From positions 1 through 64,000 of the forward strand of contig NZ_BPQS01000016.1 in the NCBI RefSeq assembly GCF_022179385.1: a stretch of DNA of 64,000 bases. Reading direction: 5' to 3'. Origin of the DNA: Methylobacterium longum. GTDB lineage: Bacteria > Pseudomonadota > Alphaproteobacteria > Rhizobiales > Beijerinckiaceae. This document shows, in pieces, positions 8,827 through 18,330 of the stretch (positions within the stretch are counted from its first letter, which is position 1; every line of letters begins with the position of its first letter). The notes under the pieces are model-generated. The model did no database searches. It was given only the letters and a program-made list of their open reading frames with translations, and was not told the origin of the DNA. The translations under genes and the position numbers were made by a program.

Positions 8827-9909
8827 GTGAGACGTCACCTTGCTGTGCTGAGCTTTCTGCTGCCGCTGCTTCTATTGGGTATGGCGGCACAGGCTCAGCC
8901 CATCACGAAGGAAGATGAGCAGATCGACGGCGCTGATCCCAGCGTCCGCTTGTTTGTGCGCATGAAGATGGCGGAGGGCAACGCGCGCTTCACGGACGAC
9001 AACGTCGTCGTGTTCGTGCATGGCGCGACGACCCCGTCCACGCCCGACTTCGACCTGTCCTATAAGGATTACTCCTGGGCTGATCGGCTCGCCCGGCTCG
9101 GCTACGTCGTCTACATGTTCGACAAGCGCAACTACGGCTTCTCATCTCGCGAGCCGGCCATGGACAAGCCAGCGGCCGAGAACCGGCCGGTGACGCGCTC
9201 CTACCTCGCGGTGCGCGACATCGGATCGGTGGTCGACTTCGTCCGCAAGCGCCACAGCGTGTCGAAGTTGACGCTGATCGGCTGGTCATGGGGCGCGATG
9301 ACGACCGGCTACTTCGCGTCACTGCACAGCGACAAGCTGCGTCGGATCGTGCTCTACGCGCCGGCCTACGCGTTCGCGCAGCATACCAACCTCGGGGCCG
9401 GCACGGCGCTTCAGAACAAGCGTAAGCCGCTCGAATTCAATTACGGGCTCGGCGCCTACCGCCTCGGCACAGCCGCGGCCAACACGGCCCGCTGGGACGG
9501 TGAGATCCCGATCGAGAACAAGGGCGAGTACCGCGAGCAGGGTGTCGTTGACGCGTTCAACGCCGAGATGCTGGCGACCGATCCAACGAGTGGAAGCCGA
9601 ACCCCGCCCAGCCTCCGTGCGCCGAACGGGGTCCTGGAGGACAGCTTCATGCAGGCCACCGGCCGTCGCATGTGGAACGCCTCCTCGATCTACGTGCCGA
9701 CACTCGTCATCGCCGGGCAGTACGACACGTGGTCGTATCCGGAGGATCGCGAGGTACTGATGCGCGACCTCACGAACGTGCCGCTCAAGAAGAGCGTGAT
9801 GATCCCGGATGCGACGCACTTCGTCCTGTTCGAGAAGAACCGCGAACAGTTCTTCCAGGCGATCGAAGACTTCCTGAAGTCGCCCGTCGCTGAGGTATCA
9901 AAGCCGTGA
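8827..9909 (+). CDS. Exported alpha/beta hydrolase
   Basis: 360 residues starting at GTG 8827 behind GGGGAG, with a Sec signal peptide (RRHLAVLSFLLPLLLLGMAAQA). The alpha/beta-hydrolase fold is clear: VVVFVHGATT for the oxyanion region, LIGWSWGAMTTG as nucleophile elbow (Ser about 159), an acid in LVIAGQYDTW and the catalytic His in IPDATHFVLF. Substrate is unknown; probably an ester in the periplasm. It follows the Abhydrolase_10 gene and its stop overlaps a possible GTG of the next gene. Confidence 0.85.
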   Translation: MRRHLAVLSFLLPLLLLGMAAQAQPITKEDEQIDGADPSVRLFVRMKMAEGNARFTDDNVVVFVHGATTPSTPDFDLSYKDYSWADRLARLGYVVYMFDKRNYGFSSREPAMDKPAAENRPVTRSYLAVRDIGSVVDFVRKRHSVSKLTLIGWSWGAMTTGYFASLHSDKLRRIVLYAPAYAFAQHTNLGAGTALQNKRKPLEFNYGLGAYRLGTAAANTARWDGEIPIENKGEYREQGVVDAFNAEMLATDPTSGSRTPPSLRAPNGVLEDSFMQATGRRMWNASSIYVPTLVIAGQYDTWSYPEDREVLMRDLTNVPLKKSVMIPDATHFVLFEKNREQFFQAIEDFLKSPVAEVSKP

Positions 9910-10001
9910 GCCGGGCGCGTCCTCGAGCGCGCATCATGACGTGGAACAAGGCGGCGATCTCGGCCGTCCGACAGCAGCTGTCAACGACTGGGATAGATCC
10001 G

Positions 10002-10988
10002 ATGGTGACGAGACGATCCGTTCTGGCTGCGGCCGCCCAGCCCGCCTGCGTTGCCGCGCTCGCGACCGCTCCCCTCGCCATGCCCTATGCAGCCTCGGCA
10101 CAGGCGCCGACACTCGCATCGGATCAGGCGCCGGGTTTCTACCGCTACAAGGTAGGCGCGGTCGAGGTGACAGCGATCAACGACGGCTTTGCCATGCGCT
10201 CGCTTGATGGCTTCATCCCCAACGCGCCGGCAGGCGAGCTGAAGAAGGCGATGGAGGATGCCTTCCTTCCCACGGACACACTTCCTCTAACCTTCACGTC
10301 CGTCGTGCTGCGCATCGGAGGCCGCACGGTGTTGGTGGACACCGGCTTTGCCGACAACGGCCCGCCCACCACCGGCCGCTGGATGACGAACTTCCGTACC
10401 GCCGGTTTTGACCCGGCGACCGTGGACGACATCGTGATCAGCCATTTCCATCCAGACCACATCGGCGGCATCCGTCGTAAGGACGGCACGGCGGTCTTCC
10501 CGAAGGCGCAGGTCCACGTACCCGAGGCAGAGTGGGCGTTCTGGACCGACGATGCCCGGATGGCCAAGGCGCCGGACGGCTGGAAGCCGACCTTCGCGGC
10601 GACACGCCGTGTGTTCGGGCCCATGACGGGAGAAGTGAAGCGCTTCGCCGCCGGCGAGGAGGTGGTGCCGTCCCTGACGGCGGTGGCCGCCCCTGGCCAT
10701 ACCCCCGGCCACACGGCATTCATGCTGGGCTCGGGCTCGGCCAGGCAGTTGATCATGGGTGACACAGCCAACCATCCCGCGCTCTTCGTACGAAATCCAG
10801 GATGGTCGGCGGTGTTTGACATGGACGCGGAGAAGGCTTGCGAGACCCGCGTGAAGATGCTTGACTTAGCTGCGGCCGAGCGCCTGCAGGTATCGTTCTA
10901 CCATGCGCCGTTCCCGGCGGCAGGCCACATCCTCAAGGGTGCGGATGGGTACAGGTTCGTCCCGATCCAGTGGAGTCCAGTCGTCTAA
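10002..10988 (+). CDS. Tat-exported metallo-beta-lactamase-fold hydrolase
   Basis: 328 residues from ATG 10002, giving a clean Tat signal (VTRRSVLAAAA, then a hydrophobic stretch to ASAQA). An upstream GTG at 9906 overlaps the previous stop and is the alternative start. The metal-binding HFHPDHIGG motif, a later PGHTPGH and GDTANH place it in the MBL-fold quorum-quenching-lactonase/hydrolase group. Probable role: hydrolysis of a lactone or similar substrate in the periplasm. It is third in a run of exported hydrolases and is followed directly by a decayed IS3 element. Confidence 0.85.
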   Translation: MVTRRSVLAAAAQPACVAALATAPLAMPYAASAQAPTLASDQAPGFYRYKVGAVEVTAINDGFAMRSLDGFIPNAPAGELKKAMEDAFLPTDTLPLTFTSVVLRIGGRTVLVDTGFADNGPPTTGRWMTNFRTAGFDPATVDDIVISHFHPDHIGGIRRKDGTAVFPKAQVHVPEAEWAFWTDDARMAKAPDGWKPTFAATRRVFGPMTGEVKRFAAGEEVVPSLTAVAAPGHTPGHTAFMLGSGSARQLIMGDTANHPALFVRNPGWSAVFDMDAEKACETRVKMLDLAAAERLQVSFYHAPFPAAGHILKGADGYRFVPIQWSPVV

Positions 10989-11063
10989 ACGAGGGTGGCG
11001 CTGATCCTCCCTCGGCATCTCGGACACCTCTGATACGCTCATCCTGAGCGGGGAAGGTGTCAA

Positions 11064-11390
11064 ATGGCGAAGACGAGACGAGAGTTCACACCCGAGTTCA
11101 AACGCGAAGCGGTCGCCCTGCCGGAGAGCAGCGGCAGACCGCAGATGCAGGTCGCGGCCGAGCTCGGGATCCAGCCCTCGATGTTGCGGCAGTGGCGCGC
11201 CATGCTGAACGGGGCCTCACTCCGGCCGCGGCCTGCTGGATCGACGGGGGCCTCGCCACCAAACCCGGTCGCGTCCCCGTCCGATCAGGCCGCCGAGATC
11301 GCCCGTCTGCGGCGTGAGCTCGACCGCATGCGCATGGAGCGCGACGTGCTAAAAAGAGCCATCGGCATCTTCGCGGAGATGCCCAAGTGA
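11064..11390 (+). CDS. IS3-family transposase OrfA
   Basis: 108 residues with the OrfA HTH (REFTPEFKREAV, then QVAAELGIQPSMLRQW) and a C-terminal leucine-zipper-like helix (EIARLRRELDRMRMERDVLKRAI). It binds the IS ends and is normally fused to OrfB by a -1 frameshift. The ATG follows GGGGAAGG. It appears intact although its partner is broken. Confidence 0.9.
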   Translation: MAKTRREFTPEFKREAVALPESSGRPQMQVAAELGIQPSMLRQWRAMLNGASLRPRPAGSTGASPPNPVASPSDQAAEIARLRRELDRMRMERDVLKRAIGIFAEMPK

Positions 11391-12226
11391 CCTTCGCCGT
11401 CATCGAGCAGCATGCGCGGACCTGGCCGGTGCGTCTCATGTGCCGCGTGCTCGGAGTCTCATCCAGCGGCTTTTACGGCTGGCGGTCACGGCCTGAGAGC
11501 GACCGCTCGGCCTCCAGCCGCCAGCTCCTGGACAATGTCCGGCGCATCCATGCCGCAGACCATCGGCGCTATGGTGCCCCACGCGTGCATGCCGCCCTAC
11601 GGGCTGAGGGCCGGCCTGTCAGCCGGGGCCGGGTAGAGCGCCTCATGCGCCGGCATGGCATCCGTGTCCTGGTGGGGCGTCGATTCCGGCCCTGCACGAC
11701 CGACAGCCGCTACGAATTCCCGATCGCGCCCAATCTCCTGAAGTAGGATTTCTCGGCCGCGCAGCCCAACACGGTCTGGTTGGCCGACATCACCTACCTG
11801 CCGACCGGCGAGGGCTAGCTGTACCTGGCTGCCGTCCTCGATCTGGCCACACGCAAGATCGTCGGCTGGTCGATGCGCGATCACATGCGCACCGAGTTGA
11901 GCGTGGCGGCGCTGATGATGTCGACCCAACGGCAGCGGCCGGCCGCCGGGTTGATCTGCCACTCGGATCGCGGCAGCCAGTACGCGGCCGAGGACTACCG
12001 GAGGCAGTTCACCGGCATGGGGGCGAAGCCGTCGATGAGCCGCACGGCTTGCTGCTACGATAATACCCTGATGGAGAGCTTCTTCCACACCCTCAAAGTC
12101 GAACTCGCCCATCAGCGACGATGGGCAACCCGGGACGAGGCCCAACGCGACCTGTTCGCTTACATCGAGGGCTACTACAATCGGCAACGCATCCATTCGG
12201 CACTCGGCTATCTCACGCCCGAGTAA
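11387..12226 (+). pseudogene. IS3-family transposase OrfB, two in-frame stops
   Basis: The frame carries the DDE integrase core: WLADITYLPTG, then LICHSDRGSQYAAEDY, then DNTLMESFFHTLKVEL. It is interrupted by TAG at 11744-11746 and TAG at 11816-11818. The second lies where relatives have Trp (TGG), so one base change explains it. Downstream reading is open to 12226. The gene is therefore degenerate unless amber suppression occurs, for which there is no evidence. Confidence 0.88.
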
Positions 12227-12434
12227 GCCGAGAGGACCGCGAACTGATCTCCTTGTGTCCGCGATGCCGAGGAAGGATCATCGCGCCTATCCCGGACATT
12301 GAGGGCGCTCTCGTTCATCTCCGAAAGCCGACATCAACTAATGGTTTGAACCGCCGGCCCCCCGCATAGCTTGGGTGCCGATCAGGGCAGACGTTCTATC
12401 GCCCCTTGTAGCGGCAAGCGACCGCCGGCATCTC

Positions 12435-12914
12435 ATGGTCATGCCTGACTCCACCCTTGACGAGGCTAGCCTCGCCCGCTTTCTCGACGCCTTCTACGCA
12501 CGCGTGCGCGGCGATGCACTGATTGGCCCAGTCTTCGCGGCAGCGATCCCCGACCACTGCTGGGCTCAACATATGGCGACCATCCAGGCATTCTGGTCCT
12601 CAGTCTTGTTCAAGACGGGCCGCTACAAGGGCAATCCGTTCGGCAAGCATCTCGCGCTCGGCCAGCTTCAACCGCCCCATTTCGCTCGCTGGCTCAGCCT
12701 GTTCGAGGAAACGGCTCACGCCCACTTCCCGCGTGAGGTCGCAGCCATCCTGATTGAGCGTGCTCACCGCATCGGGGACAGCCTGAAAGCGGGATTGTTC
12801 TTCCGACCCAGCCTGCAGAGCGACTTCGCGGGTGTCGATGCGACGGTCGTTCGCGACCGAACCGGCAGTCTGGTTGAACCGCTCTCCCGTGGTTTGAACT
12901 CTCGCAAATCGTAA
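12435..12914 (+). CDS. Group III truncated haemoglobin
   Basis: About 160 residues. The truncated-haemoglobin core is recognisable: FLDAFYARVRGDALIGPVF, then FWSSVLFKTGRYKGNPFGKH, and the proximal-His helix PPHFARWLSLFEETA. Group III globins bind O2, NO or related ligands and probably serve in redox or nitrosative chemistry. The start is uncertain among GTG 12375 and ATG 12435 or 12441; the ATGs match the family length better. A ~30-residue tail follows the globin domain. It stands alone between the IS3 element and the propeller gene. Confidence 0.85.
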   Translation: MVMPDSTLDEASLARFLDAFYARVRGDALIGPVFAAAIPDHCWAQHMATIQAFWSSVLFKTGRYKGNPFGKHLALGQLQPPHFARWLSLFEETAHAHFPREVAAILIERAHRIGDSLKAGLFFRPSLQSDFAGVDATVVRDRTGSLVEPLSRGLNSRKS

Positions 12915-13028
12915 CCGGCAGCCGCGGAAAGCAGTTGAGCAGAATTGTGTAAGCTCGCGGCACCGCTACACTGACCCGCGGGAGAAAACGCAGTCGTAAA
13001 GCGACTCAGGCCGCGAGGGGCAGCAGCG

Positions 13029-14204
13029 ATGGCACGTATCTTGAGAGCGGCAGGCTTCAGCGCCTGGCTTGTGACAGGTTTGTGCAGCACGACCGTGCTC
13101 GGCGCGCCTTACATGATCGTCGGCAATGACGAGAAGCTCGTCTGGAACGACGAGGGCAAGCCGGTGATGTCACTTCCCGGCAAGGACAACGTGCTCGTCG
13201 TCGACCTGGCCAACCCGGAAGACCCCAAAATCATCGCCAACCTGCCTCTGAAGAACTCCGTGGTGGGTCCACCCGCCAACATCGCCATAGACCCCAGCGG
13301 CTCGATGGCCCTGGTGGCGGACTCCGTCAGCGTCATCCAGGAGGGCGAGGCGCTCAAGCAGGTGCCGGACGACAAAGTCCACGTCATAGACCTGAAGGCG
13401 AGCCCGCCTAAGCTCGCCACGACAGTGCAGGTCGGCAAGATGCCGTCAGGACTGGACATCAGCCCGAAGGGCGACATGGCCCTCGTGGCTCTCCGCGCCG
13501 ACAACGCGGTCGCCGTGCTGTCGATCAAAGGTACCGAGGTGAAGCTGGTCGAAACCGTGCCTATGGGCGACATAGTCTCGCAAATCGCCTTCACGCCGGA
13601 TGGCCGCCACGCCGTGGCGGTCAAGTTTCCAGCGGGAAAGGCCTCGCTGCTCGACATCGGCGCGGACGGTAAGGTGACCTACAACAAGCTCGATCTGCCG
13701 ACCGGCCCCTGGCCCTACAACGTCGTCGTGAGCCCAACAGGCAAGATCGCGCTCACCGCGGACAACGGTAATTCCGGCGCCTCGGACGGCAGCGTCGATA
13801 CGGTGAGCGTCATTGATCTTGAAGCTCAGCCGCCGCGGATCACGGACCGCGTCGTCGTTGGAGACGGTCCGGAAGGCATCGCCATCAGTCCGAGAGGTGA
13901 TGTCGGAGTAGCGGTCATCCTCAGGGGCTCAAACGCGAGCAAGAAGGCGTATTTCTACAACAAGAATGGAAGCCTCGCCGTCCTGAAGATCGACGGGAAG
14001 GCGGTGACGAAGATCAAGGAGATTGAGGTTGGCGGGTTGCCGGAGGCAGCGGCGTTCACCCCGGACGGACGCTATCTGCTCGTCGGTAATTATCTCGACC
14101 AGGACTTCTCGATCTTACGGGTCAACGGCACTGAGATCACCGATACGGGGAAGCGGTTCAAAGTGCCTGGCCACCCCGCCTCGGCGCGAATTAGCCCTCG
14201 CTGA
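13029..14204 (+). CDS. Secreted YncE-like beta-propeller protein
   Basis: 391 residues with a Sec signal peptide ending near VLG-AP. The rest is made of repeated blades carrying VVDLA, AIDPSGSMALVAD, GLDISPKGDMALVA, AFTPDGRHAVAV and GIAISPRGDVGVAV motifs, the signature of YncE/YVTN-type propellers. Such proteins are periplasmic or secreted and bind ligands or partner enzymes; catalysis is not implied. GAGG precedes the ATG. It may accompany the haemoglobin gene, from which it is separated by about 110 bp. Confidence 0.8.
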   Translation: MARILRAAGFSAWLVTGLCSTTVLGAPYMIVGNDEKLVWNDEGKPVMSLPGKDNVLVVDLANPEDPKIIANLPLKNSVVGPPANIAIDPSGSMALVADSVSVIQEGEALKQVPDDKVHVIDLKASPPKLATTVQVGKMPSGLDISPKGDMALVALRADNAVAVLSIKGTEVKLVETVPMGDIVSQIAFTPDGRHAVAVKFPAGKASLLDIGADGKVTYNKLDLPTGPWPYNVVVSPTGKIALTADNGNSGASDGSVDTVSVIDLEAQPPRITDRVVVGDGPEGIAISPRGDVGVAVILRGSNASKKAYFYNKNGSLAVLKIDGKAVTKIKEIEVGGLPEAAAFTPDGRYLLVGNYLDQDFSILRVNGTEITDTGKRFKVPGHPASARISPR

Positions 14205-14794
14205 CAGCGAGAGACTTCGCTCGCGTTGGCACTTCCCTCGCCAGCGCCATCCATCCCGCAGCGCTTTTGCGCTTGGCGCATACTGTCTGATGATCGAAGT
14301 CTGACGCTTGATACCTATATTCGAGGTCCGCAACGGATGGTGACGCGTCATAGGGTTACTGCTGGAAAGCGGACATTGAGCTTCGCGGCCATCTCGGCCA
14401 TTCGGCCGCCATCACAGCCCTCTCCGAAGCGGACACTACGGTAGTGCGAGATCTAAGCCCGGATCTTGTCATTTCGGAATACTTATCAGATACGAAATAG
14501 ATATCACTTTTCGGCATGGCCGTAACTATCGGCATCAAAAAATTATATAAAACGAGTCAACTTGAAGCATGAATTAAGCAGCTTCGTCGAGAGCTGACAC
14601 GGGGCAACTGCGCCGCTGCCAGCTTTTGAAGCGTGGCCTGTACCGGTCACTCATCAAATTGGGCACTTGGCTGGGGACGGCAGCGCGCTGTCAATCGAGA
14701 TCTGCGACGCGGCCCTTTGAGCTGCGCTGCGGCGCATGATTGACGCCAACCCGCGCTGATGATGTCGTCATCTAAAAGGCACCTGGAGGTTGCA
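14205..14794. other. Intergenic stretch with repeat copy 2 and an AT-rich tract
   Basis: No gene is supported here. 14361-14445 is a diverged copy of the dispersed repeat (AAAGCGGACATTGAG, CCATCTCGGCCATTCGG, CTCCGAAGCGGACA). 14460-14575 is strikingly AT-rich for this window and ends about 220 bp before the antiporter start, so it may hold its promoter. Confidence 0.5.
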
Positions 14795-16072
14795 ATGAAT
14801 CCAGTCAAGTCGCGTCGACGCTGGCTCCAACTCCTGCTTGGCTTGATCGTCATGATGACGATTTCGAGCCCACAATACGTCTGGACCCTGTTCGTCAAAC
14901 CCTTTCAGGCCAGCACCGGTGCCTCACTCGCCGCAGTGCAGGTCACCTTCACGCTGGTGATTGTGCTGCAAACCTTTTTCTCCCCAGTGCAAGGCTATCT
15001 CATCGACCGATTTAGTCCGAAACTGATGATCGCTCTAGGTGCCGCCCTGAGTGGGCTCGGTTGGGTCATGGCCTCGAAAGCCGAGAGCCTGCTCGCCTTG
15101 TACGCCACCTATGGTCTGCTCTGCGGCCTCGGGACTGGCATCGTCTATGTCGGCATCGTCTGCCTGATGGTGCGCTGGTTCCCGGACCGCCGGGGTTTCG
15201 CCACCGGCATGGTGGCGGCCGGCTATGGCATGGGTGCCATGATCACCACCTTCCCAATCACCGATATGATCGCGGCTAGCGACTTCCGGCACACGCTTCT
15301 GGTCTTCGGGTGCATCCTCGGTGCAGTCGGGCTTCTAGCCGCTCTCGGCTTGCGCGCGCCACAGGCCGGCGAGGTGCCACTGATCGACCCAGCCGGAACC
15401 GCGAGCGATCCAGCCGACACTGCACCGAGGGCGATGCTGCGCACGCCTGTGTTCTGGCTGATGTTCGCCATGATGACGATGATGTCGACGGGCGGCTTGA
15501 TGGTCACGGCCAACTTCGCCAACTTCGCCCGCGAGTTCGGCGTTGCCGACGCGCTCGTGTTCGGCTTTGCGGCGCTTCCTTTCGCGCTGACCTTCGATCG
15601 CATCACCAATGGCCTGACGCGTCCCTTCTTCGGCTGGGTGTCGGACCATATCGGCCGGGAGAACACGATGGCGATCGCGTTCGCGCTCGAGGCGGCCGCA
15701 ATCGGGCTGTTGCTCTACAATCGGCAGAACGCTTACGCGTTCGCACTGCTGTCAGGCGTTGTGTTTTTCGCCTGGGGCGAAATTTTCTCGTTATTTCCCT
15801 CGATATTAACCGATACCTTCGGAACGAAGCACGCCACCACGAATTACGGCTTCCTCTACATGGCGCAAGGCGTCGGCTCGCTCCTTGGCGGTCCTGTCGC
15901 GGCGCTGATCCACGACGCGGCCGGCAACTGGGTGCCGGTTTTCGCAATCGCGATTATCCTCGACCTCATCACCGCCGTGCTGGCCTATTTCGTCCTGAAA
16001 CCCATGCGGCGCGGCTGGCTTGGACGCGAGCGGGCACCAAAGCCCGCCCTCGGCCGTGCCGCAGCGGCGTAA
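14795..16072 (+). CDS. MFS antiporter of the oxalate/formate (OxlT) family
   Basis: About 425 residues and twelve predicted transmembrane helices. ATG 14795 follows GGAGG with ideal spacing; an ATG 36 bp upstream lacks one. SSPQYVWTLFVKPFQ near the first helix and the RWFPDRRGFATGM loop are typical of the OxlT branch of the major facilitator superfamily. Members exchange oxalate for formate or carry other small carboxylates across the inner membrane. In this island it may import the acid products of the periplasmic enzymes. The substrate cannot be fixed from sequence alone. Confidence 0.88.
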   Translation: MNPVKSRRRWLQLLLGLIVMMTISSPQYVWTLFVKPFQASTGASLAAVQVTFTLVIVLQTFFSPVQGYLIDRFSPKLMIALGAALSGLGWVMASKAESLLALYATYGLLCGLGTGIVYVGIVCLMVRWFPDRRGFATGMVAAGYGMGAMITTFPITDMIAASDFRHTLLVFGCILGAVGLLAALGLRAPQAGEVPLIDPAGTASDPADTAPRAMLRTPVFWLMFAMMTMMSTGGLMVTANFANFAREFGVADALVFGFAALPFALTFDRITNGLTRPFFGWVSDHIGRENTMAIAFALEAAAIGLLLYNRQNAYAFALLSGVVFFAWGEIFSLFPSILTDTFGTKHATTNYGFLYMAQGVGSLLGGPVAALIHDAAGNWVPVFAIAIILDLITAVLAYFVLKPMRRGWLGRERAPKPALGRAAAA

Positions 16073-16094
16073 GAGAACGAGCACCGTCGGCCCT

Positions 16095-16172
16095 AAAGCA
16101 ACATTCGGCATTGCGCCCATTTCGGCCGCTCAGCCGCCTCTATCGGCTTCTTAGGAGCGGACGTTGCGCCAC
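16095..16172 (+). repeat. Dispersed intergenic repeat, copy 3
   Basis: It reads CATTCGGCATTGCGCCCATTT, then GGCTTCTTAGGAGCGGACGTT, matching the right half of the family. It fills the gap between the convergent antiporter and sorbosone-dehydrogenase-like genes and ends at the latter's stop codon. Confidence 0.7.
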
Positions 16173-17495
16173 TCAGTGCGTGGCCGTTGCCGCGCTCACT
16201 CTCCAGACAGTGTTGCCGACATCGTCGGCGACGATCAGGGCGCCCGTCCGATCGAGGGACACACCGACCGGGCGTCCGCGGACCGTCTTCTTGTCCTCCG
16301 CGAGGAAGTCGGTGATCACCGGAATCGGTGCTCCGTTCGGGCGTCCATCGACGAAGTGGACGAAGATTACCTGGTAGCCGTTCAGCGGATCGCGGTTCCA
16401 GCTGCCATGCTCGCCCACGAAAGCGCCATCGGCGAATTGCGGCGACACCTTCTGACCTTGGGTGAACGCGACACCGAGGGTCGCGACGTGGGAGCTCAGT
16501 CCATAATCCGGCTTGATCGCCTTCGCGACCATGTCCGGCTTCTGCGGCTGAACGCGGTCGTCCACGTGCTGCCCCCAGTAGCTGTAGGGCCACCCGTAGA
16601 AGCCGCCCTCCTTGATCGAGGAGAGATAGTCTGGATCCGCATCCGGCCCGTTCTCGTCGCGTCCGTTGACGACGGCGAACAACTGCCCCGTTCCGGGTTG
16701 GATGGCCAGATTCGTCGGGTTGCGGATCCCGGTCGCGTAGAAGCGTTTGGCGCCGGTCAGCCTGTCGACCTCGAAGATGGTCGCGCGATCCTCCTCGATA
16801 TCCATCCCGTTTTCGGCGACGTTGCTGTTGGACCCGACACCGACGTAGAGCTTTGATCCATCAGGGCTGGCGACCATCGCCTTGGTCCAATGATGGTTGA
16901 TCGGGCCGGCCGGGAGATCCGCGAGCTTGGTCCCCGGCTCCTTGATCTCCGTCTGGCCGGGCTTGAACGGATAGGCGATGATCGCGTCAGTGTTGGCCAC
17001 GTACAGCGTATCCGCCGCCACCGCGACCCCATAGGGCGAGTGCAGATTATCGACGAGCACCGTCTTCAGCTCTGGAACGCCATCGCCGTTGGCATCCCGC
17101 AGCAAGGTGATGCGATTGCCACCCTTGTCGGCAGAGCCGCCGCGCGCCTTGATCAAACCCGAGATGTAGTCCTTCGGCCGGAATGGCTTGGTGCCGGGGC
17201 CGTTGCTTTCGACGACGAGGATGTCGCCGTTGGAGAGCGGGTAGACGATACGCGGATGCATCAGCCCGTTCGCCATGGCCTGGATGCGCAGGCCGGCGGG
17301 AACCGTGGGCGTTTCCCCCTCCTTCCAGCCTACGGCCTGCGGTACGCTCATCGGGGGGATGAGGTACTGGTGAGGCTCTGGAATGTCCGGGTTCGACCCG
17401 TATTGCTTCGCGGGATCGCCTCCCTTGTCGTTGCAGCCGGCCAGCAGCGCGACGACCATCAGGCTGGAAGCCGCGCGGAATCGCTTCATGGTCAT
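16173..17495 (-). CDS. Sorbosone/PQQ-dependent sugar dehydrogenase-like lipoprotein
   Basis: About 440 residues with a lipoprotein signal (lipobox LLAGC near residue 20), so it should be anchored at the periplasmic face of a membrane. The body is a six-bladed propeller of the GSDH/L-sorbosone dehydrogenase family: GGNRITLLRDANGDG, SPYGVAVAADTLYVAN, GIRNPTNLAIQPGTGQLFAVVNGRDE and VGEHGSWNR. Family members oxidise sugars or sugar derivatives, often with PQQ. ATG 17495 overlaps the upstream stop (ATGA) and has GGGAG before it. It is coupled to the DUF2231 membrane protein gene. Confidence 0.85.
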   Translation of the reverse strand: MTMKRFRAASSLMVVALLAGCNDKGGDPAKQYGSNPDIPEPHQYLIPPMSVPQAVGWKEGETPTVPAGLRIQAMANGLMHPRIVYPLSNGDILVVESNGPGTKPFRPKDYISGLIKARGGSADKGGNRITLLRDANGDGVPELKTVLVDNLHSPYGVAVAADTLYVANTDAIIAYPFKPGQTEIKEPGTKLADLPAGPINHHWTKAMVASPDGSKLYVGVGSNSNVAENGMDIEEDRATIFEVDRLTGAKRFYATGIRNPTNLAIQPGTGQLFAVVNGRDENGPDADPDYLSSIKEGGFYGWPYSYWGQHVDDRVQPQKPDMVAKAIKPDYGLSSHVATLGVAFTQGQKVSPQFADGAFVGEHGSWNRDPLNGYQVIFVHFVDGRPNGAPIPVITDFLAEDKKTVRGRPVGVSLDRTGALIVADDVGNTVWRVSAATATH

Positions 17496-17929
17496 GCGTT
17501 GTCTCCCTGGGCGGGCATCTTGGGGCCGGTCACGCACCAGCCGCGAAGACCGGCGACGAGAAGCAGGATCGCGACGATGGCCGACACGGTGATCCCGGAC
17601 GGGACGACGGACGTCCACCCATCGCGCGTATGAATGAAAACGTTGACGATCGAGAGGATCGCGGCGACAGCCAGCAGGCCGAAGTCGGGCCAACTGATCA
17701 GCCCGGCCCTACCGAGCACGAAATCGAGCACGAGGACGATTGCGGCGATTAGGGCCAGGACGAGCCCGCTGGTGATCAGCCACGCCGAGAAGTTGGCCCA
17801 CTGCATCAACGCGTTGCTAAAATACATGAAGTCCGTGAACAGGGCGGCCATCAGCAAAGCCCCACCCAGTCCGACGAAAAACGAGTGTAGCGGCCTGGGT
17901 GTATGGCCCGCGCCAAGTTGCCTAGCCAT
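17492..17929 (-). CDS. DUF2231 membrane protein
   Basis: 145 residues with four predicted transmembrane helices, starting at ATG 17929 behind GGAGG. The N-terminal RPLHSFFVGLGGALLMAAL and FTDFMYF segments match DUF2231, a family of small membrane proteins often paired with periplasmic sorbosone-dehydrogenase-like proteins. It may supply an electron-transfer or anchoring partner. A 4-bp overlap with the next gene indicates translational coupling. Confidence 0.8.
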   Translation of the reverse strand: MARQLGAGHTPRPLHSFFVGLGGALLMAALFTDFMYFSNALMQWANFSAWLITSGLVLALIAAIVLVLDFVLGRAGLISWPDFGLLAVAAILSIVNVFIHTRDGWTSVVPSGITVSAIVAILLLVAGLRGWCVTGPKMPAQGDNA

Positions 17930-18330
17930 TCTTTCCTCCAACGAAGCAACGACTTGAGAGAGCTCGGCCGAGCATGAGTGAAACGCGAAATCTCGGGTCC
18001 GGTGCGACCGAACTCGGTAGCTTCATTGCGAACGCGATGTTCCACCATCGTGATGCCATCGAAGCCGAACCGGCGGCCGCACGCGCATTCGCACGAAATG
18101 GGCTCGCGACGCGGTCCAGCAATTCCCTGATCGATATTTCGTCCTGTGCTGGGCTTTGGAGAGTGCCGCGTGCTCCAGAAGCAGGCGACACGGCATCGGT
18201 CAGATCTTGCCGACCGACGAGTGTCCGCTTGCTGAACCTGAAGCTCGAAGGCAGCCTGCCTAATATCCACACGACCTTGTCGAGCAGTCCTGACATCGAA
18301 CGCCCGCGCCGCCTACCGACTGAACGGCAC
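17930..18330. other. Gap with no convincing gene
   Basis: This ~400-bp stretch holds minus-strand open frames (the longest plausible one 17922-18296) that resemble nothing I recognise and lack a ribosome binding site. No strong repeat copy is present; GTGTCCGCTTGCTGAAC near 18222 may be a decayed fragment of the dispersed repeat. Confidence 0.35.

Larger units (their letters stand above)
11002..12280 (+). mobile_element. IS3-family insertion sequence, decayed
   Basis: The element is bounded by 26-bp terminal inverted repeats at 11002-11027 and 12255-12280 that differ at two positions and begin TGATCCT. It contains orfA and orfB with a 4-bp overlap, the arrangement used for programmed frameshifting. 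No unambiguous target duplication is visible (GCGC at the left, TCGC at the right). Two in-frame stops in orfB indicate that this copy is inactive. Confidence 0.85.

Noticed and set aside
17922..18296. Minus-strand frame beginning MSGLLDKVVWILG
   Set aside because: No ribosome binding site, overlaps the DUF2231 start region, and no recognisable family.
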